In this document: in pieces, positions 44,304 through 52,943 of the stretch
Numbering within the stretch: position 1 is the first letter of the stretch
Layout of the letters: every line of letters starts with the position of its first letter
Assembly: GCA_963836405.1 (NCBI GenBank)
Contig: CAWIJL010000009.1
Location: forward strand, 248,001-312,000
Source of the DNA: CAWIJJ01 sp963836405
Lineage (GTDB): Bacteria; Acidobacteriota; Terriglobia; Bryobacterales; Bryobacteraceae
Reading direction: 5' to 3'
DNA length: 64,000 bases
Notes under the pieces: generated by a model
Told to the model about the DNA's origin: nothing
What the model saw: only the letters and a program-made list of their open reading frames with translations
Database searches by the model: none
Program-made: the position numbers and the translations under genes

Positions 44304-45179
44304 ATGGGAATGCGAAGACCGGATTTTTACCGCCTGTTGAATCCACCGGAACAACAGCTGCTAATCAGAGTATTTGGAAACACCCTGCCGCCATGGGTTG
44401 AGATCGGAATCGGCAACGGCCTGGGCTTGGGTGGAGCACCGTGGACGTCCACCACGAACAATGCGGGATACCGCCTGACACCGAATGTGCGGTACGTGAT
44501 CAACGTGGGCGACCTGGCCTCGTACAACCTGTCATTGCCGTCCGGAACGAGCAGCGTCCTCGGCAGTAATTACGGGACGATTCGCGGCCTTCTGGTTCAC
44601 GAGGTGACGCACATCTGGCAATACTTTAGGGGCGAAAACGTCGTCCTCGGCAAGATACACGCCGAGACGATTGGAAGCTACGATTTCGAGCCTGGTGAGC
44701 CCTGGAACGACTACAACACGGAGCAGCAAGCCACCGTTGTCGAAAACTGGGTTGACAACGGCATGAAGGAAACCGACGAGCTGTTTCCCTATATCAGTGA
44801 GATCCTGCGCAAAGGGCTGAAGAAGGACGCCCACTTTCGAAACATTCCGCCGGGCGATTTTGAGTTGTACAAACACGGGGTGCAGCCGCTTCCAGCCTCA
44901 ACCCTGAAGGTAGTCATCTATTACCCCGAAAAGCCGATTGAGGATGAGCTCGCCAAGCGCTTCCAGGCGAACGACGTCAAGGGGTTCACCGCCAGGCGCG
45001 ACAAATTAAAGGAGCTGTTCGGAAGAGTCCCTCCCAAGCAAGCCAAAGACCTGCTCCAACGGCTGACGTTTTACAACGTGAAGGACAAGCTTTCCAGGTA
45101 CTTTCGCGAGCACTTATCCACCTTCGAGCGAGAGAGCCTGTTGAACCAGTTACGGGCAGCGGCCGCGCAGGCATCCTGA
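44304..45179 (+). CDS. Putative zinc metallopeptidase-like protein (HEVTH), unknown family
   Basis: The 291-residue protein carries HEVTHIWQYFRG (HExxH, about residue 99), preceded by GTIRGLLVHE, as in zincins found beside Vgr/contractile-injection and Rhs effectors. No third ligand is certain, though the EGxE-like ETIGSYDFEPGE segment lies 23 residues on. There is no signal peptide. The C-terminal third is helical and charged (ARRDKLKELFGRVPPKQAKD). An injected or self-acting protease is possible but unproven. ATGs at 44304 and 44310 are both usable. Confidence 0.65.
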   Translation: MGMRRPDFYRLLNPPEQQLLIRVFGNTLPPWVEIGIGNGLGLGGAPWTSTTNNAGYRLTPNVRYVINVGDLASYNLSLPSGTSSVLGSNYGTIRGLLVHEVTHIWQYFRGENVVLGKIHAETIGSYDFEPGEPWNDYNTEQQATVVENWVDNGMKETDELFPYISEILRKGLKKDAHFRNIPPGDFELYKHGVQPLPASTLKVVIYYPEKPIEDELAKRFQANDVKGFTARRDKLKELFGRVPPKQAKDLLQRLTFYNVKDKLSRYFREHLSTFERESLLNQLRAAAAQAS

Positions 45180-45198
45180 CCAGTTGAGTTCCGCTTCG

Positions 45199-45220
45199 CG
45201 ACCGGCCCTACGGCCGGTCG
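45199..45220. terminator. Hairpin between convergent genes, possible weak terminator
   Basis: CGACCGGCC (45199-45207) pairs with GGCCGGTCG (45212-45220) around CTAC. It sits between the stops of the metallopeptidase-like gene and the multicopper oxidase remnant, but no T-run follows on either strand. Confidence 0.35.
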
Positions 45221-45645
45221 TTCCGTGGCATAACCGTAAAGGTAGTGATCATCCCGGCCACAACATGGTCGTTCACGTGGCAGTGGAACAGCCAAGTGCC
45301 CGGGTTATCCGTTTCCAGATCGACGGTCTTGACTGCTCCGGGCATAAGCTGGACCACATCGAGCATCTCGCCATGCATCGTTCCCGTCTCTCCGTGCCAG
45401 TGCGGAGTGTGGATGTCAGCTTCGGTGCCCATTCCGATCAGGTACCAGCGGACTCTTTCTCCCTTGCGGCGAGCACCGGGCTGTACAAACACGCTCTGCT
45501 GCGGCGTAAACGGTTGCCCCGTGATCAGACTCATGGGGACGAGGGAGCAAAGTCCCACATAACTTCGTCGGCAGCGATCCAGTATTCGCGTTGCGATGCT
45601 TCGCATGCAAAGACCGCGCCTAGCCGCGTCTACACACATCACCAA
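45208..45645 (-). pseudogene. Multicopper oxidase C-terminal fragment
   Basis: The frame holds only the last cupredoxin domain: HTPHWHGETGTMHGEMLDVV and NPGTWLFHCHVNDHVVAGM, which include the trinuclear and type-1 copper ligands (HxxHxHG, HCHxxxHxxxGM). A full enzyme has 450-600 residues, and the first two cupredoxin domains are absent. The first 45 residues of the frame are unrelated, so the 5' boundary is a truncation near 45540. Confidence 0.75.
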
Positions 45646-45980
45646 CTCAGAGGGAGAAGAAGTGAGAGAACTGAGGCGAAGAGGCCTGACTTGGTCCTTA
45701 TTCTTCCTAGTCGTGCGCTCCGAATGGAATCATATACGCGATCACCGCATCGTGCCGTACGCCTGTTCACACTCGTAAATTGTCGTTTTCAGATAGTGGT
45801 CCTGCACACACCGCGCATGGCACGCGGAGGTGATCGTCCGCGGTCAGCCGCCGCTGGGGGTGAGCATACCCAAAGATTCTGCTCAACTCACGGGCGAGCT
45901 CTCTGAATGGTGCCCGAATCGCACGCTCCCGTGACCCCGAGCAACCCCGAGCGGGACGGGGTGCCGCTGCCGGAATCCGG
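45646..45980. other. No gene recognised
   Basis: Short frames on both strands lack domain features. Coding character of the TPR gene resumes near 45990. Confidence 0.35.
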
Positions 45981-46034
45981 AGGTATGCCACGTCCTCGGA
46001 CAAGGCGCGAAGTGCGTTTCTGGAAGCCCGGAAC

Positions 46035-47347
46035 TTGGCCGATAATCTGCGACCGGCTGCCGCGAAACCGCTGCTGGATGAGGCTATCCGCGAAGACCCA
46101 AACTTCGCCATGGCGCTCCTTCTGCGGGCCGAGGTAGAGACGTCCTCGCAGGCATATTTTGAGCGGCTGCAAACGGCCGTAGCCGCGGTACCGAAGGTCT
46201 CGGAGGGAGAACAACTCTGGATCCGAGCCTCAGAAGCCGCCGCGAACGGCAATCCGACGGAGAGCGGTGAACTCTTCACGAAGTTGGTGGCCGCCTACCC
46301 GGAGGATGAGCGGGTCCGATTGTCGATGGGTTTGCACCACTACGGCATTCGGAACTGCGATGCGGCGGCCGCGGAGTGCCGCAAAGCCGTTCAGTTGGCG
46401 CCAAACTTCGCGCCTGCCTACAACATGCTGGGCTTTTCGCTCCGGGAAACTGGAAATCACAGTGAAGCGGAGGCCGCTCTGCGGAAGTATGTAGAACTAA
46501 TCCCGAAGGAGCCGAACCCGCATGATTCGCTTGCTTACCTGCTGCTGATGACTGGCCGCTTTGACGATTCGATCGAGGCGTACCGCAGAGCTCTCTCGCT
46601 CGACCCGCACTTTCCAACGGCGCATCAAGGAATCGCCTACGCCTTGCTCTTTCAGGGCAAGGCAGAGGAAGCAATAGGACAACTCCGGAAGGCGCTCGAC
46701 GTGGCGCGCGACGATTCGGAACGTCGGGGGGTACTGGGAAACATGGCCCTCTGTTATGTCGATGAAGGCCGTGTTGCGGCCGCTCTGGAAGTCATCTCCA
46801 AGCGAGCGGCGCTAGGCGAGAAGGGCGGCAATCACGCATGGATTGCGGGCGACGCCAGCATGAAAGGCATGCTGCTTCTGCATTCCGGAAAGGTCGAACA
46901 GGCCAGGCGCGAGTTCATCAGCGCTCTGGAACAAATGCGCCAATCGACCCTTCCAGAACGGTACAAGAAGCGAGCGGAGCTGGGGCATCACGGTTGGCTG
47001 GCTCTGGTCGCTGCGGCCGGAAAGAACTTCGCGTTGGCCAACAAGGAAGCTGCCCTGATGCGCGCGGGGTACGAGGGAGGGCCACACCGCAGGAGATGCT
47101 CTGGCTGCACGAGATTCTGGGAATCATCGCCCTGCAGCAGAAGAACTACGACGAAGCGGTCGCCCGGTTAAGCCAGGCTGACCTCAAGTCGGTCTATGTG
47201 ATGTACCACCTCGGCAAGGCTTACGCCGGTAAGCCTTACAAAGAGCAAGCGGCGCATTGGTACCGCAAGGCGGCGACCACCTATGCCTTTCCCGGCCCGC
47301 AAGACGCACTGGTGAGGGCTGCTGCGCAACGCGAACTCGGAAGCTGA
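46035..47347 (+). pseudogene. TPR-repeat protein with truncated 5' end and a frameshift near 47085
   Basis: Protein-like sequence begins upstream of the TTG at 46035 (SDKARSAFLEARNLADNLRP from about 45993) without a start codon. It continues with TPR units of the form AYNMLGFSLRETGNHSEAEA and AHQGIAYALLFQGKAEEAIG to about 47085. There the frame shifts by one base and the C-terminus continues EMLWLHEILGIIALQQKNYD to a stop at 47347. The layout resembles the C-terminal TPR half of acidobacterial kinase-TPR or winged-helix-TPR regulators whose N-terminal domain is missing. It is a broken remnant of about 450 residues. Confidence 0.65.
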
Positions 47348-47454
47348 CAAGGGCCTCAGCCGCCGAAACCGGCGCTGCGTGCCGGAAGTGGAAACGCATG
47401 GCCTCGGCCGATCGGGCCAACAATTGCGACTAACCTCGCGAGGCGTTGCTGGCG

Positions 47455-47605
47455 ATAACAGCCCCGTCGCGCCAGAAAGCCGCCGTCACCGCCGTCGCAC
47501 CCGCCGCGAAATGCGTGTTCCGCCCCGATACCGTCATCGTCACCACCTGCCGGCGTGATCCCGGTCAGCACTGGAGTTCCCTCCGGCAGCAGCAGGCAGA
47601 TCCGC
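47455..47605 (-). pseudogene. IPT/TIG-domain fragment, copy A
   Basis: The minus strand reads PVLTGITPAGGDDDGIGAEH and related sequence matching the two larger copies at 50140-50345 and 51158-51454. The segment includes the shared DNA words gccgtcgcacccgccgcgaaatgcgtgttc and gtgatcccggtcagcac. It is out of frame and lacks start and stop context. Confidence 0.5.
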
Positions 47606-47642
47606 GTTGGGGCGCCGAATGCGCGGATAGGGGGTGGGGCGC

Positions 47643-47655
47643 TATCATAGCCGTG
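47643..47655 (+). promoter_or_regulatory. -10 hexamer TATCAT at leaderless spacing for the Rieske gene
   Basis: TATCAT at 47643-47648 predicts initiation at 47655, the G of the GTG start codon. No ribosome binding site is present. Confidence 0.45.
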
Positions 47656-48119
47656 TGAAAGAGAACAAGGCCGCGGAGTCCGAAATTCACCGCCGCCAAT
47701 TCCTTCTGGGCGCCCTGGCTGTGACCGGCGCCCCGCCGCTGTGCTGCACAACCCGCGCGCTGCCGCCGGCCAGCATTGCTTTTGATTCTGAAAAGGTAAC
47801 GGTCGATCTCTCGCGCGTTCCCCAACTACGCCGGACCGGCGCAGCTTTCAGCCTCGTCGATGAGGGTCGGAGGCTCAACCTGATCCTGATCCATGTCAGG
47901 CGCGGCCTCTACGTTTCCTTGGACCGCTCTTGCACACACGGCGGCGCCCAGTGCACTTTCAACCCGAAGCGCCACACGCTCCAGTGCACCAGCCTGAATC
48001 ACGCTGAGTACGATCTTCAGGGCACGCTGTTACATGGCCGTACCCACGGCAACCTCAGGACATACAAAACACGAGCGTCCGGGGCGACCGTGGAGATCTG
48101 GTTGGAGCGGAACGCATGA
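47655..48119 (+). CDS. Rieske-type [2Fe-2S] protein with twin-arginine-like leader
   Basis: The 154-residue protein has a twin-arginine-like leader (RRQFLLGALAVTGAPPLCC). Its Rieske-like core has RSCTHGGAQC for the first Cys-x-His pair, and LQCTSLNHAEYDLQGTLLHG for the second. The second pair is spaced Cys-x4-His rather than the canonical Cys-x2-His, so cluster ligation needs checking. It overlaps the next gene by ATGA and probably forms a two-gene unit with it. GTG 47655 is favoured by the -10 box. Confidence 0.75.
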   Translation: MKENKAAESEIHRRQFLLGALAVTGAPPLCCTTRALPPASIAFDSEKVTVDLSRVPQLRRTGAAFSLVDEGRRLNLILIHVRRGLYVSLDRSCTHGGAQCTFNPKRHTLQCTSLNHAEYDLQGTLLHGRTHGNLRTYKTRASGATVEIWLERNA

Positions 48120-48793
48120 AACGCGCTTGGATAGCACTCGGCCTGCTACCCTGGGCGGCATTCGCGCAACCGCCGAAATTCGTCACCATTCCGACCGGCC
48201 GGTCGCAGGAGCGCCCGTTCCGCATGGCGCAAACGGAAACGACGGTTGAGCAGTTCGCTGCCTTTGTTAAGGCGACCGGTTATGGCACTGAGGCCGAGAA
48301 CGCCGGCGCTACTCGGACCTGGAGAGCGCCAGGTTTCAAAATCAACCTCAATCAGCCGGCCGTATATGTAACGCCTGCCGACGCCACGGCGTATTGCGGC
48401 TTCATTGGCGCCAGGCTACCCACCGATGACGAGTGGGAATACGCCGCGCGAGCCGGGGCGACCACGCGACATTACTGGGGCGATGCGATCGACAGCCGTT
48501 ATCTTTGGTACCGGGCAAACTCCGGCGGACGCCCTCATTCTGTGGCTGGGAAGAGGCCGAACGCCTGGGGACTGTACGATGTCGAAGGCAACGTATGGGA
48601 GTGGACGCTCGCGACGCCACTCACCAAAGAGGCCGTCGCGAACAGACGCGGTGGATCGTGGATCGATTGCGAAGACATCGACGGCGGCCCCGGCAAACAA
48701 CCAGGACGCTTGATCGGGCTGTCCACCTATTTCAAGGTTCCCGTTAATCTAAGCCACCGTTACGACGACATAGGTTTTCGATGCGCCCGCTAG
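48116..48793 (+). CDS. SUMF1/FGE-like domain protein (formylglycine-generating enzyme family)
   Basis: The 225-residue protein has a signal peptide (MKRAWIALGLLPWAAFAQ) and the C-type-lectin-like FGE fold: MAQTETTVEQFAAFVKATGY, ARLPTDDEWEYAARAG, WGLYDVEGNVWEWT, NRRGGSWIDC and DIGFRCAR. True FGE enzymes use a Cys pair in the last third; here only C in GGSWIDC is positioned and its partner is absent, so sulfatase activation is doubtful. SUMF relatives also act as oxygenases (EgtB, PvdO). At 225 residues it is compact. It is translationally coupled to the Rieske gene, which could supply electrons; that link is inference. Confidence 0.85.
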   Translation: MKRAWIALGLLPWAAFAQPPKFVTIPTGRSQERPFRMAQTETTVEQFAAFVKATGYGTEAENAGATRTWRAPGFKINLNQPAVYVTPADATAYCGFIGARLPTDDEWEYAARAGATTRHYWGDAIDSRYLWYRANSGGRPHSVAGKRPNAWGLYDVEGNVWEWTLATPLTKEAVANRRGGSWIDCEDIDGGPGKQPGRLIGLSTYFKVPVNLSHRYDDIGFRCAR

Positions 48794-49059
48794 GGCTAGT
48801 CACCAGTAACCAAGGATTTGGACGATAGTGTTCGGATCGGCACGCCGGAAGGGACCGTCATCCTGACAATGAGGGCAGACACTCACTTCTGCCGTGTATC
48901 GTTCGTGAACTGTCAGCTCAGGGTGACGATCCAGGAGCTGATGCGCCAGTTGGGCAGCCTGAGTGAATGATTCCAGCTCCGACTGACCGTGATCCTGCCA
49001 CGCTGCATCGACCCTGCCGGACTCGCCGAGGCCGGCTAACCGTCGAAAAGCACCCGCGC

Positions 49060-50020
49060 GGGTCGAGTCGGCGCCTGCTGGACGGATGTGGCCAACGAAC
49101 TGCAGAAGTTCGGACTCGCGGCCACGGGCGGGTTTGTCGGGACGACAGGCGTGGCTGGACTCACCCTTGGCGGCGGACTCGGCTGGATGGTCCGTAAGCA
49201 CGGGCTCGCATTGGACAACCTGAACTCGGCGGACCTCTAACCGCAGACGGCCGGACTCTGACCGGATACGACCGAAAACCCGACCTGTTTTGCCATTCGC
49301 GGCGGCGGCGGGAACTTCGGAGTCGTCACTTCGTTCGAGTTTAACGTGCACCCGGCAGGGACGGTCCTCGTGTGGATGGACATGATGCACCCCTTTCGAA
49401 AATTCGTCAGGCGCTACGGTCCTGGGCGACTTCGAGGCAAGGCTCCCGAGGAGGTACCAACAGCGTCTGATTTTCACGGCGCCGCCCGGGCTGCCGGTGC
49501 CTGAGGAAGTTAAGCGTGAGCCGATTGTCGGCCTCGGAGGCGTCTATGTGGGCGATCTGAAGCGGGGTGAGGAGGCGCTTCGGCCGCTTCGCGAGTTCGG
49601 CCCGCCGCTTGTAGATATCTACAAGCGATGCCGTTCAGAGCGGCCCAGACCATGGCTGACTTCCTTTGGCCGTAGAGGGAGCTATAATTACTGGAAATCC
49701 AGCTACTTGAAATCCCTCAGCAGAACAGGCCATCAACACAATTGTCGAGACTACGGAAAGCGCATCGCCGAGAAACGGTGATTCTCATCGAGCACAACGG
49801 AGACGGCGCCATGACCCGGGTACGGACGACGCGACGGCATTTGGCGATCGGAGATGGTCGTTCAACTTTCTGATCACGGCCGTGTGGACAGACGCGGCAG
49901 AAACGGACTCCAACATACGATGGACACGTGAGTTCATGGACGCCATGCAACCGTTCAGCAGAGGCTGAACGTCAACTATCTAGGCAAGCTCGCAAACGAT
50001 GGGCAGATCTTCACGTTGTA
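49060..50020 (+). pseudogene. Decayed FAD-linked oxidase (berberine-bridge/BBE type)
   Basis: Family blocks appear in order but in different frames with stops between. GLTLGGGLGWMVRKHGLALD lies at about 49150, IRGGGGNFGVVTSFEFNVHP at about 49290 and KREPIVGLGGVYVGDLKRGE with LRPLREFGPPLVDI at about 49510-49620. ELYNYWKSSYLKSLS is at about 49680, VILIEHNGDGAMTRV at about 49780, FNFLITAVWTDAA at about 49860 and NVNYLGKLA at about 49970. Together they cover most of a 450-residue FAD_binding_4-BBE oxidase. At least four indels or nonsense changes are needed, so this is a true pseudogene and not a single sequencing error. Confidence 0.85.
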
Positions 50021-50065
50021 AAGGGCGCAGCGTCTATTGTCGAAACCTACGATCCGGGAAATTTC

Positions 50066-50390
50066 CGCCGTCCCCGCAAACCACCCGGCTACTGACCGCC
50101 CAAATAGAGGGCCCCTCGAGGTTAACCTCGATCCGCAGTCCGTTCGGCAAACTCGCCCCCTCCCCGCCCGTCCCCGCCGTCACCGTCCGCATCTCCCAGC
50201 GCATCGCCCGCGATCGTCATCTGCACCAGCAGCGTCATCGCCTCCACCACCTTCACGCTCGTCACCGTCGTCCCCGCCCCCGCCGTCACGGCCGTCGCAC
50301 CCGCCGCGAATGCGTGTTCCGACCGGATACCGTCACGCCCCGTCCGGGTGAACGCTTCCAAGTGGCGACAAAAACCGTCCAAAGTAGCCG
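50066..50390. repeat. Duplicated segment, copy 1 (partner 51116-51535)
   Basis: The segment shares with 51116-51535 a left word (tccccgcaaaccaccc), the IPT fragment in the middle, and a right tail of about 38 bp (gaacgcttccaagtggcgac and caaa-accgtccaaagtagccg). Copy 1 lacks about 110 bp present in copy 2, so one was derived with an internal deletion. Confidence 0.7.
50140..50345 (-). pseudogene. IPT/TIG-domain fragment, copy B
   Basis: The minus strand encodes TVTSVKVVEAMTLLVQMTIA, homologous to TVTSVTVVDATTLLAQMTIA of copy C. It is truncated where copy C continues into its ITPAEGAP strand and joins directly to the shared tail gaacgcttccaagtggcgac. It is not a functional gene. Confidence 0.6.
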
Positions 50391-50555
50391 CAAATTCTCA
50401 GAACCGCACTTCCAGACAACGCCGTCGCTCCCGCTTCCACAACTTCCGGAACCGCGTGACACAGTCGGAATCGCATGGCGGTCAACTCCAGACGGGCAAG
50501 TGGAATCCCTTGGCTGACTTATGGAACCGCCTTACTCGTACGTCTTGAAAACCTG

Positions 50556-50984
50556 CTATGCCCAGCCGAGGTCCTTCAGCGCCATACCGGCGTTCCATAT
50601 TTTAGTCATGTGCGCGATCTTATCACCCTCGAACTGCATCACGTAGACGTAATCCGTGGCGATCCGCCGGCCGGTCGGAGGAACCGGCCCGCCCTGGCCG
50701 GTATGGGTCCCATAGAATATGCCATACGCCGCAACGTTGTTTCGGGCGAGATCCGTCGCGAATGACCTCACCTCATACCGGGCGTCCGGCAGTACGGTTA
50801 AAATCCCCTTCATCCAGTCCGTATACTGCGCGACCGTTTTCACGTCCACCAATGGTTCGGCTTGCGCGGAGAATGTCGCATTCGGCGTGCAATAAGCGCT
50901 GCAAGCCTCCCAGCCCTTGCCCGTCTCGCACGCCTCGAAGAAGGCCTCCGCCACAGTCGTGATCGATGTTTTCTTCGGTGTCAT
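50556..50984 (-). CDS. SnoaL-like polyketide cyclase/ketosteroid isomerase-fold protein
   Basis: The 142-residue protein (MTPKKTSITTVAEAFFEACE) has the NTF2-like cone fold of SnoaL proteins: GWEACSAYCTPNATFSAQAE, YTDWMKGILTVLPDARYEV and a final DKIAHMTKIWNAGMALKDLG. The ATG at 50984 was chosen over the longer frame because a gagg ribosome binding site precedes it at the right distance. It is intact, although surrounded by remnants. Ligand unknown. Confidence 0.85.
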   Translation of the reverse strand: MTPKKTSITTVAEAFFEACETGKGWEACSAYCTPNATFSAQAEPLVDVKTVAQYTDWMKGILTVLPDARYEVRSFATDLARNNVAAYGIFYGTHTGQGGPVPPTGRRIATDYVYVMQFEGDKIAHMTKIWNAGMALKDLGWA

Positions 50985-51115
50985 GATGCGCTCCTCTCTT
51001 GATCCAGCCTGCTCGGGACCAACGCTCGGGTCCTGGGAATGGAGGATACCACAAGACGCTCGCGCCAACTTCAGCCCAGACGCAATTCAAAACAGCAAGA
51101 AGCACCAGATTTCCT

Positions 51116-51535
51116 GGTGGCCAGCATCCCCGCAAACCACCCGTCACTCCTCGCGAATTACTCGATCCGCAGCCCGTTCGGCAAAATCGCCTCCTCCGCG
51201 CCCGTCGCCGCCGTCACCGTCCGCACCCCCACCGCATCGCCCGCGATCGTCATCTGCGCCAGCAGCGTCGTCGCGTCCACCACCGTCACGCTCGTCACCG
51301 TCGTCGCACCCGCCGCGAAATGCGTGTTCCGACCCGATGCCGTCATGGTCACCACCTGCCGCGGCGCTCCCTCTGCCGGCGTGATCCCGGTCAGCACCGG
51401 AGTTCCCTCCGGCAGCAGCAGGTTGTAGGCGCCGCGCATCAGGAACACCGGCATCTATCGGCGCGTCACCGCATCGGCAGGGCAGTACCGGTTGAACGCT
51501 TCCAAGTGGCGACAAACCGTCCAAAGTAGCCGGGG
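51116..51535. repeat. Duplicated segment, copy 2 (partner 50066-50390)
   Basis: This is the longer copy, carrying the complete IPT fragment C and the shared right tail at 51495-51532. The flanks differ from copy 1 immediately outside the shared words. No terminal inverted repeats or target duplications were recognised, so the mechanism is unclear. Confidence 0.7.
51158..51454 (-). pseudogene. IPT/TIG-domain fragment, copy C (most complete)
   Basis: The 98-residue minus-strand frame reads GTPVLTGITPAEGAPRQVVT, TASGRNTHFAAGATTVTSVT, VVDATTLLAQMTIAGDAVGV and ends EEAILPNGLRIE. This is one Ig-like IPT/TIG domain of the kind repeated in large acidobacterial secreted proteins. It has no signal peptide and no rest-of-protein, so it is the orphaned end of a larger gene. 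Confidence 0.65.
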
Positions 51536-51699
51536 CCGAAGAGGGTGCTCCTCTCCGGTATAGCGTTCTGAGAAAAGTAAGCAGCGCTCGCGATACCAGA
51601 GACCTTTCCAGAATGGAAGCTTGTAGTAACCTGTCCCTTTTCTCGTAGGTCCGCGAAGTTCTGACCTTCGCGAGCCGATTCTCAGGAGCCACCCAAACG

Positions 51700-52045
51700 G
51701 TGAACGATCAACCACAGGATATCCGCCAAACGCCCGTCAAGCAACGGGTTCAGGCGGTGTCTCCAGAACCCAATAAAATCGGGCCTACCACGCCATATGA
51801 CTTTGACGGTGAGAATTTGACCGCCTACGGAGGACTGCTCCCGGTGGGCACGTGGCTGGAGAAACTCGGATTCCAGCACCTGGTGGAGGAGAGACTGAAC
51901 GTGAAGCGGCAGACCAGGGTCATTCCAGCGTATCGATTCGTGCTGGCGATGGTGCTGGCCTGCTACGTGGGCTTCTCGCGGCTCCACCACCTGCGGTTTC
52001 TCCAGCGCGAGCCCATGCTGACCGGAATTCTGGGAGTGCTGCGAC
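51700..52045 (+). mobile_element. IS1380-like transposase, N-terminal stump
   Basis: From GTG 51700 the frame encodes YDFDGENLTAYGGLLPVGTW, VKRQTRVIPAYRFVLAMVLA and FSRLHHLRFLQREPMLTGIL, the N-terminal region of IS1380-family transposases (full length about 430-480 residues). Similarity ends at GVLR near 52045, where the sequence joins an unrelated cytochrome fragment. A 7-bp stem (51652-51658 with 51666-51672) lies upstream. No inverted-repeat end was identified. The element is dead. Confidence 0.8.
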
Positions 52046-52109
52046 CAACCCGCACTTCACACTCTCATACGCTCGCACCGCGTCCCAACAGTAAAAACCC
52101 GAATCCGCG

Positions 52110-52175
52110 CTTGTTAGTATATGGCCCGGGTGTGTGACAGCCGCCGCAGCCTTCGCGGTTGAAGATCCTTTTTCC
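52110..52175 (-). pseudogene. Cytochrome c (CxxCH) fragment
   Basis: About 22 minus-strand residues (GKRIFNREGCGGCHTPGPYT) match the haem-binding segment of di-haem cytochrome c peroxidase-like or thiol oxidoreductase proteins. Neither side continues the fold. It abuts the truncated transposase, so the IS event or later deletion probably destroyed this gene. Confidence 0.5.
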
Positions 52176-52313
52176 GGCCGACGCCCGGCGCGTGTCAAGC
52201 ACTTGAGACACCCGGCATGGTCTCACTTTCCGCCCCAAGGTCTGTTGATGCGTCAGCATTCTTGGCCGAAACGGGGAAACGCACCTCGACGAGTGCCTCG
52301 GGCCGGCGTTGGA

Positions 52314-52703
52314 CTATCGCGTCTGTGCGCGCTGTAGGCCCCAGAGGCAGCGGACCGAGAGGGCGATGGAAAGGGTCGAGGTCACGCCGAGCGCAATGAG
52401 CGTCCAGACCCAGAAGAAGACTCCACTGGAATGGGCCAACCTGCCGCCTACAAGTCCCCTCCCGCTCATGTGCAAGATAAGGATACCCAACCCGGCGAGC
52501 GATCCGAGCAGCATGATGACGTAGCCAGACCGGCGTTCGCGGAGCAGGAGCGTCCCGTAGAGCCAGACGAACAGGATGAGCACTCCACCGAGGCCTGAGA
52601 CGCCTCCCGGCGCCATCCCGCGGACGATGTCGTCTGTCCAATGAAATGTAAACAAGAGGATCGAGAGCAGAGACGTGATGGTTAGTGTGGCCTTATCTTT
52701 CAT
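52314..52703 (-). CDS. Four-helix membrane protein, third gene of the DUF2975-XRE operon
   Basis: The 129-residue protein has four hydrophobic segments (LTITSLLSILLFTFHWTDDI, LGGVLILFVWLYGTLLL, YVIMLLGSLAGLGILILHM, FFWVWTLIALGVTSTLSIAL). Its ATG overlaps the regulator's stop (ATGA), so the two are coupled. Family not recognised. It may act with the DUF2975 protein in a membrane-sensing or transport unit; this is inferred from operon structure only. Confidence 0.75.
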   Translation of the reverse strand: MKDKATLTITSLLSILLFTFHWTDDIVRGMAPGGVSGLGGVLILFVWLYGTLLLRERRSGYVIMLLGSLAGLGILILHMSGRGLVGGRLAHSSGVFFWVWTLIALGVTSTLSIALSVRCLWGLQRAQTR

Positions 52704-52942
52704 TTGAACGTTCCCTGGCGCCGGAGTGGTCTTGTCTGCTCGGACTCAAACTGGAGAATGTCGCCAGGCTGGCACGAGAGCGCTTCGCAGATCGCATCGA
52801 GCGTCGAAAAGCGGATCGCGCGCGCCTTGCCGGTCTTGAGGATCGACAGGTTGGCCAGTGTCATTCCGACCCGATCGGCGAGTTCCGTCAGGGTCATGCG
52901 GCGATCGTGGAGCAGGTCGTCAAGCTTGACGGCGATCGCCAT
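52700..52942 (-). CDS. XRE-family HTH regulator (YozG-like)
   Basis: The 80-residue protein (MAIAVKLDDLLHDRRMTLTE) is a single Cro/CI-type helix-turn-helix: LADRVGMTLANLSILKTGKA for the HTH and FSTLDAICEALSCQPGDILQ for the following helices, ending with the FE motif typical of YozG. Such regulators are usually partnered by DUF2975 membrane proteins, as here. Start 52942 lies 1 nt after the DUF2975 stop, so the upstream M at 52960 is not needed. It probably binds the TATCGA repeats upstream of the operon. Confidence 0.9.
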   Translation of the reverse strand: MAIAVKLDDLLHDRRMTLTELADRVGMTLANLSILKTGKARAIRFSTLDAICEALSCQPGDILQFESEQTRPLRRQGTFK

Positions 52943-52943
52943 G

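Noticed and set aside
48800..49477. Minus-strand hypothetical protein of 225 codons
   Set aside because: It lies opposite the start of the decayed FAD-linked oxidase, whose conserved blocks are on the plus strand; no features of its own.
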